The notes beneath the pieces are model-generated. The model had not been told where the DNA came from. It saw only the letters and a list, made by a program, of their open reading frames with translations, and ran no database searches. Made by a program: the position numbers and the translations under genes. From NCBI GenBank assembly GCA_015492195.1, contig WGFP01000191.1:1-15307 (forward strand): 15,307 nucleotides of DNA, in the 5' to 3' direction. Positions 13,672 through 15,307 of the stretch are shown here, piece after piece (the stretch's first letter is position 1; every line of letters starts with the position of its first letter). The DNA is from Acidiferrobacterales bacterium. GTDB lineage: Bacteria; Pseudomonadota; Gammaproteobacteria; Acidiferrobacterales; Sulfurifustaceae.

Positions 13672-14199
13672 TCAAGCAGCGGCCTGCTTGCTGTCACGCA
13701 CGGCGGCAAGAGTCCGAACGAATTTGGCCGGGACCTCATTCAAGGTCTGAACAAACTTCTGGATCGGCGCCTGCATGGTGCCCAGCAACATAGCCAATAG
13801 CTGATCGCGGCCGGGAAGTTTCGCCAGCGCCTGCACCTGCTCCAGGGACATCAGTTTCCCGCCCATGGCGCCGGCCTTGATGCGCAGCAGCTCGTTATCC
13901 TCGGCGAATTCGCTTAAGACCTTGGCCACCGCCACCGGATCCTTGGAAACGGCAAATGCCAGCGGGCCGACCAGCTGCTCCTTCAGGCACTCGAAACCGG
14001 ATCCCTCAACCGCGCGCCGCGCCAGGCTGTTTTTGACCACGCGCAGATAGACTTCGGACTCACGCGCCTTGTGGCGTAAATCGGTCATCTGGGCAACGCT
14101 CAAACCGCGATACTCGGCCAACATCACCGCCTCGGCATCCGCCAGTACGGCGTTTATTTCGGCGACCACGGCCTTTTTCTGCTCAATGTTAAGACTCAT
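13672..14199 (-). CDS. rplJ: 50S ribosomal protein L10
   Basis: L10 anchors L7/L12 dimers to the large-subunit stalk base. In E. coli the L10-L12 complex represses its own mRNA. The 175-residue product starts MSLNIEQKKAVVAEINAVLA. It contains LAEYRGLSVAQMTDLR, VYLRVVKNSLARRAVEG and FECLKEQLVGP in the rRNA-binding domain. It ends in the L12-binding helix region with VRTLAAVRDSKQAAA. The ATG at 14199 is chosen over an in-frame TTG at 14214 because GGAGGT lies 7 bases before it and the peptide then aligns with E. coli L10. A 268-base structured leader precedes the gene. Confidence 0.97.
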   Translation of the reverse strand: MSLNIEQKKAVVAEINAVLADAEAVMLAEYRGLSVAQMTDLRHKARESEVYLRVVKNSLARRAVEGSGFECLKEQLVGPLAFAVSKDPVAVAKVLSEFAEDNELLRIKAGAMGGKLMSLEQVQALAKLPGRDQLLAMLLGTMQAPIQKFVQTLNEVPAKFVRTLAAVRDSKQAAA

Positions 14200-14206
14200 A
14201 CGAGTC

Positions 14207-14212
14207 ACCTCC
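14207..14212 (-). promoter_or_regulatory. Ribosome-binding site of rplJ
   Basis: GGAGGT, the strongest Shine-Dalgarno in the window, lies 7 bases before the ATG at 14199 and overlaps the alternative upstream TTG frame. It fixes the L10 start. Confidence 0.85.
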
Positions 14213-14241
14213 AAATATTACTTAACCCTTCTACCAACTCT

Positions 14242-14262
14242 CCCTCTCCCGAAGGGAGAGGG
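14242..14262. repeat. CCCTCTCCC / GGGAGAGGG hairpin in the rplJ leader
   Basis: A perfect 9-bp stem with a GAA/TTC loop. It is continued on one side by GCAAGGGTGAGGG (plus strand). The whole unit, 14240-14274, is flanked by CAACT at 14235-14239 and 14275-14279. From memory, such CCCTCTCCC/GGGAGAGGG hairpins with a GGGTGAGGG tail occur as dispersed intergenic repeats in many bacterial genomes. This cannot be checked here. It ends about 30 bases upstream of the rplJ ribosome-binding site. Confidence 0.55.
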
Positions 14263-14285
14263 CAAGGGTGAGGGCAACTTAAATA

Positions 14286-14300
14286 ATACGGCGACCGTAT
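14286..14300 (-). other. Small hairpin in the rplJ leader
   Basis: On the minus strand ATACGG-TCG-CCGTAT forms a 6-bp stem with a 3-base loop, extendable by a G-T and a T-A pair. TATTTAAG follows. It is a candidate element of the L10 leader fold. Confidence 0.4.
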
Positions 14301-14340
14301 CAGGCAAAATCCTGTATTCGGGCACACCGTCTGCGCAGGG

Positions 14341-14354
14341 CGATGTTGCCATCG
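14341..14354 (-). other. GNRA-capped hairpin in the rplJ leader
   Basis: On the minus strand CGATG-GCAA-CATCG is a 5-bp stem closed by a GCAA tetraloop. This stable loop class is often used in RNA tertiary contacts or protein recognition. It lies immediately downstream of the 18-bp hairpin. Confidence 0.45.
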
Positions 14355-14359
14355 ATTAA

Positions 14360-14397
14360 CCCCGCTACTAAATCGGCTTGCCGATTTAGTAGCGGGG
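14360..14397. repeat. Perfect 18-bp inverted repeat in the rplJ leader
   Basis: CCCCGCTACTAAATCGGC at 14360-14377 is the exact inverse of 14380-14397, with TT between (17 bp plus a 4-base loop as RNA). No T-run follows on either strand, so it is not a standard intrinsic terminator. It is long and perfect enough to be an RNase III-type processing stem, a protein-binding palindrome, or a dispersed repeat element. Confidence 0.7.
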
Positions 14398-14418
14398 CCC
14401 TGCGGTCTTTGACGTCAA

Positions 14419-14442
14419 CCCGTACTGAACAACCGGTACGGG
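14419..14442 (-). other. 7-bp hairpin just after rplA
   Basis: CCCGTAC and GTACGGG flank a 10-base loop, beginning 26 bases after the rplA stop on the minus strand. TTGACGTC follows rather than a T-run. It is the first of the series of stems in the rplA-rplJ gap. Confidence 0.4.
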
Positions 14443-14467
14443 ATAACCCAAAGTCTTTGCAAAAAAC

Positions 14468-15157
14468 CTATAACGATGCCACATCCACCCTGATCCCCGG
14501 ACCCATGGTCGTCGACAGGGTGGCTTTCTTAATATAAGTGCCTTTGGCCGAGGCCGGCTTGGACTTGTGCAGCGCCGCCATAAGCGCCAACAGGTTTTCC
14601 TTCAAGGCATCCGCCTCAAAAGAGGCCTTGCCGATGGAACAATGCACAATCCCGGCTTTATCGGTACGGTACTGGACCTGGCCCGCCTTGGCGTTTTGAA
14701 TCGCTTTCTCCACGTTCGGGGTCACGGTCCCGACCTTGGGATTAGGCATCAACCCGCGCGGCCCCAGAATCTGACCCAACTGGCCGACGATTTTCATCGC
14801 CTCGGGCGTGGCAATCGCCAGATCAAAATCGATCTTGCCTTGTTTAATGGTGTCCGCCAGATCCTGGAAACCGACAATATCGGCACCGGCCTGCCTGGCC
14901 GCCTCCGCCTGTGCACCCTCGGCGAACACCGCAATGCGTATGGTCTTGCCCGTGCCCCGGGGCATCACCGTTGTGCCGCGGACGTTCTGGTCCGACTTTT
15001 TGGCATCCACGCCGAGGTTCACGGCCACATCCACGGTTTCGTCAAATTTTGCGCTTACAGTGGTTTTAAGAAGCTTCAGGGCCTCATCCAGCGGATAGGG
15101 CTTACCGCGTTCAAACTTTCCCTGCAGGCCTTGCATGCGTTTGCTTATCTTCGCCAT
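14468..15157 (-). CDS. rplA: 50S ribosomal protein L1
   Basis: L1 forms the mobile stalk at the ribosomal E site. In E. coli it also represses translation of the rplK-rplA mRNA. The 229-residue product (E. coli 234) begins MAKISKRMQGLQGKFERGKP. It contains KKSDQNVRGTTVMPRGTGK, the conserved GPRGLMPNPKVGTVT loop, and GIVHCSIGKASF. The ATG has GGAAGGGG 6 bases upstream, located inside the end of rplK. Only one base separates the two genes, which implies translational coupling. The TAG stop is followed at once by GTTTTTT and then the rplJ leader. Confidence 0.98.
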   Translation of the reverse strand: MAKISKRMQGLQGKFERGKPYPLDEALKLLKTTVSAKFDETVDVAVNLGVDAKKSDQNVRGTTVMPRGTGKTIRIAVFAEGAQAEAARQAGADIVGFQDLADTIKQGKIDFDLAIATPEAMKIVGQLGQILGPRGLMPNPKVGTVTPNVEKAIQNAKAGQVQYRTDKAGIVHCSIGKASFEADALKENLLALMAALHKSKPASAKGTYIKKATLSTTMGPGIRVDVASL

Positions 15158-15158
15158 G

Positions 15159-15307
15159 TCAAACCCCTTCCGTTTCCACGCCCATGTTGCGGGCGCTGCC
15201 GGCGATGATCTTCACCGCCGCGTCCATGTCATGGGCGTTTAGATCCGGCATCTTGATCTTGGCAATTTCTTCCAACTGCTTGCGCGTGATCTTTCCCACC
15301 TTGTCTT
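15159..15307 (-). CDS. rplK: 50S ribosomal protein L11, C-terminal 48 residues (5' end outside window)
   Basis: L11 binds 23S rRNA at the GTPase-associated centre beside the L10-L12 stalk. The visible peptide DKVGKITRKQLEEIAKIKMP followed by DLNAHDMDAAVKIIAGSARN and MGVETEGV matches the rRNA-binding C-terminal domain, including the terminal helix and the G-A-R-x-M-G motif. The stop codon TGA ends one base before the rplA ATG. The rest of the gene runs past the right edge of the window. Confidence 0.96.
   Translation of the reverse strand, partial: DKVGKITRKQLEEIAKIKMPDLNAHDMDAAVKIIAGSARNMGVETEGV

Larger units (their letters stand above)
14200..14467 (-). promoter_or_regulatory. Structured leader of rplJ (possible L10-L12 control region)
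   Basis: This 268-base gap between rplA and rplJ is unusually rich in inverted repeats. In mRNA order they are 14442-14419, 14397-14360, 14354-14341, 14300-14286 and 14262-14242. The corresponding E. coli leader binds the L10-L12 complex for feedback repression. I cannot identify that binding motif by eye here. I also see no good sigma-70 promoter: TTGACG near 14416 has no -10 at a suitable distance. Confidence 0.5.

Noticed and set aside
14200..14214. Five-residue extension of RplJ from a TTG
   Set aside because: That frame runs through the GGAGGT ribosome-binding site of the ATG at 14199, and the extra residues are not conserved.
14286..14312. Weak promoter TTGCCT with TATTTA nearby in the rplJ leader
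   Set aside because: The -10 match is poor (three of six) and the sequence is better explained as a hairpin arm.
14400..14420. Promoter for rplJ starting at TTGACG
   Set aside because: No acceptable -10 lies 16-18 bases downstream; the nearest TACTAA is 21 bases away and inside the 18-bp palindrome.

Overview
The window is one continuous stretch of the core transcription and translation locus of a bacterium. All ten recognisable genes lie on the minus strand. In transcription order, from high to low coordinates, they are rplK (3' end only), rplA, rplJ, rplL, rpoB, rpoC, rpsL, rpsG, fusA and tuf. Tuf is complete except for the last base of its stop codon, which falls just outside position 1. 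This is the rplKAJL-rpoBC cluster followed directly by the str cluster. E. coli keeps these as two loci, but they are adjacent in many other proteobacteria.

The proteins point to a gammaproteobacterium. They align almost residue for residue with their E. coli counterparts: L7/L12, S12, S7, EF-G, a beta subunit with the long coiled-coil insertion near its C-terminal third, and a beta' subunit with both zinc sites at E. coli-like numbering. The sequence is moderately GC-rich, and the gaps between genes are longer than in E. coli. I cannot name a genus.

Layout. 15159-14468: the L11 tail and L1, separated by one base. 14467-14200: a 268-base leader upstream of L10 packed with inverted repeats, including a perfect 18-bp one; in E. 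coli this is where the L10-L12 complex controls translation. 14199-13258: L10 and L7/L12. 13257-13084: a spacer with one strong hairpin before rpoB. 13083-4754: rpoB and rpoC. 4753-4482: a 272-base gap holding a near-consensus sigma-70 promoter for the str genes and a hairpin in the rpsL leader. 4481-3534: S12 and S7, separated by a terminator-like hairpin and a second small hairpin over the S7 ribosome-binding site. 3533-3411 and 1310-1191: the gaps before fusA and tuf, each carrying short periodic or palindromic repeat sequence. No gene-free stretch exceeds 300 bases.

Together the genes supply the ribosomal stalk (L11, L10, L7/L12), the L1 stalk, the decoding-centre proteins S12 and S7, the two elongation factors that act at the stalk base, and the two largest RNA polymerase subunits. 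I found no mobile element, CRISPR array, tRNA, rRNA or unknown protein system. What deserves a second look is the non-coding architecture: structured leaders, a mid-operon terminator-like element, and repeat-like sequences inside one of the most conserved operons in bacteria. The long plus-strand open frames opposite rpoC, rpoB and fusA are shadows.
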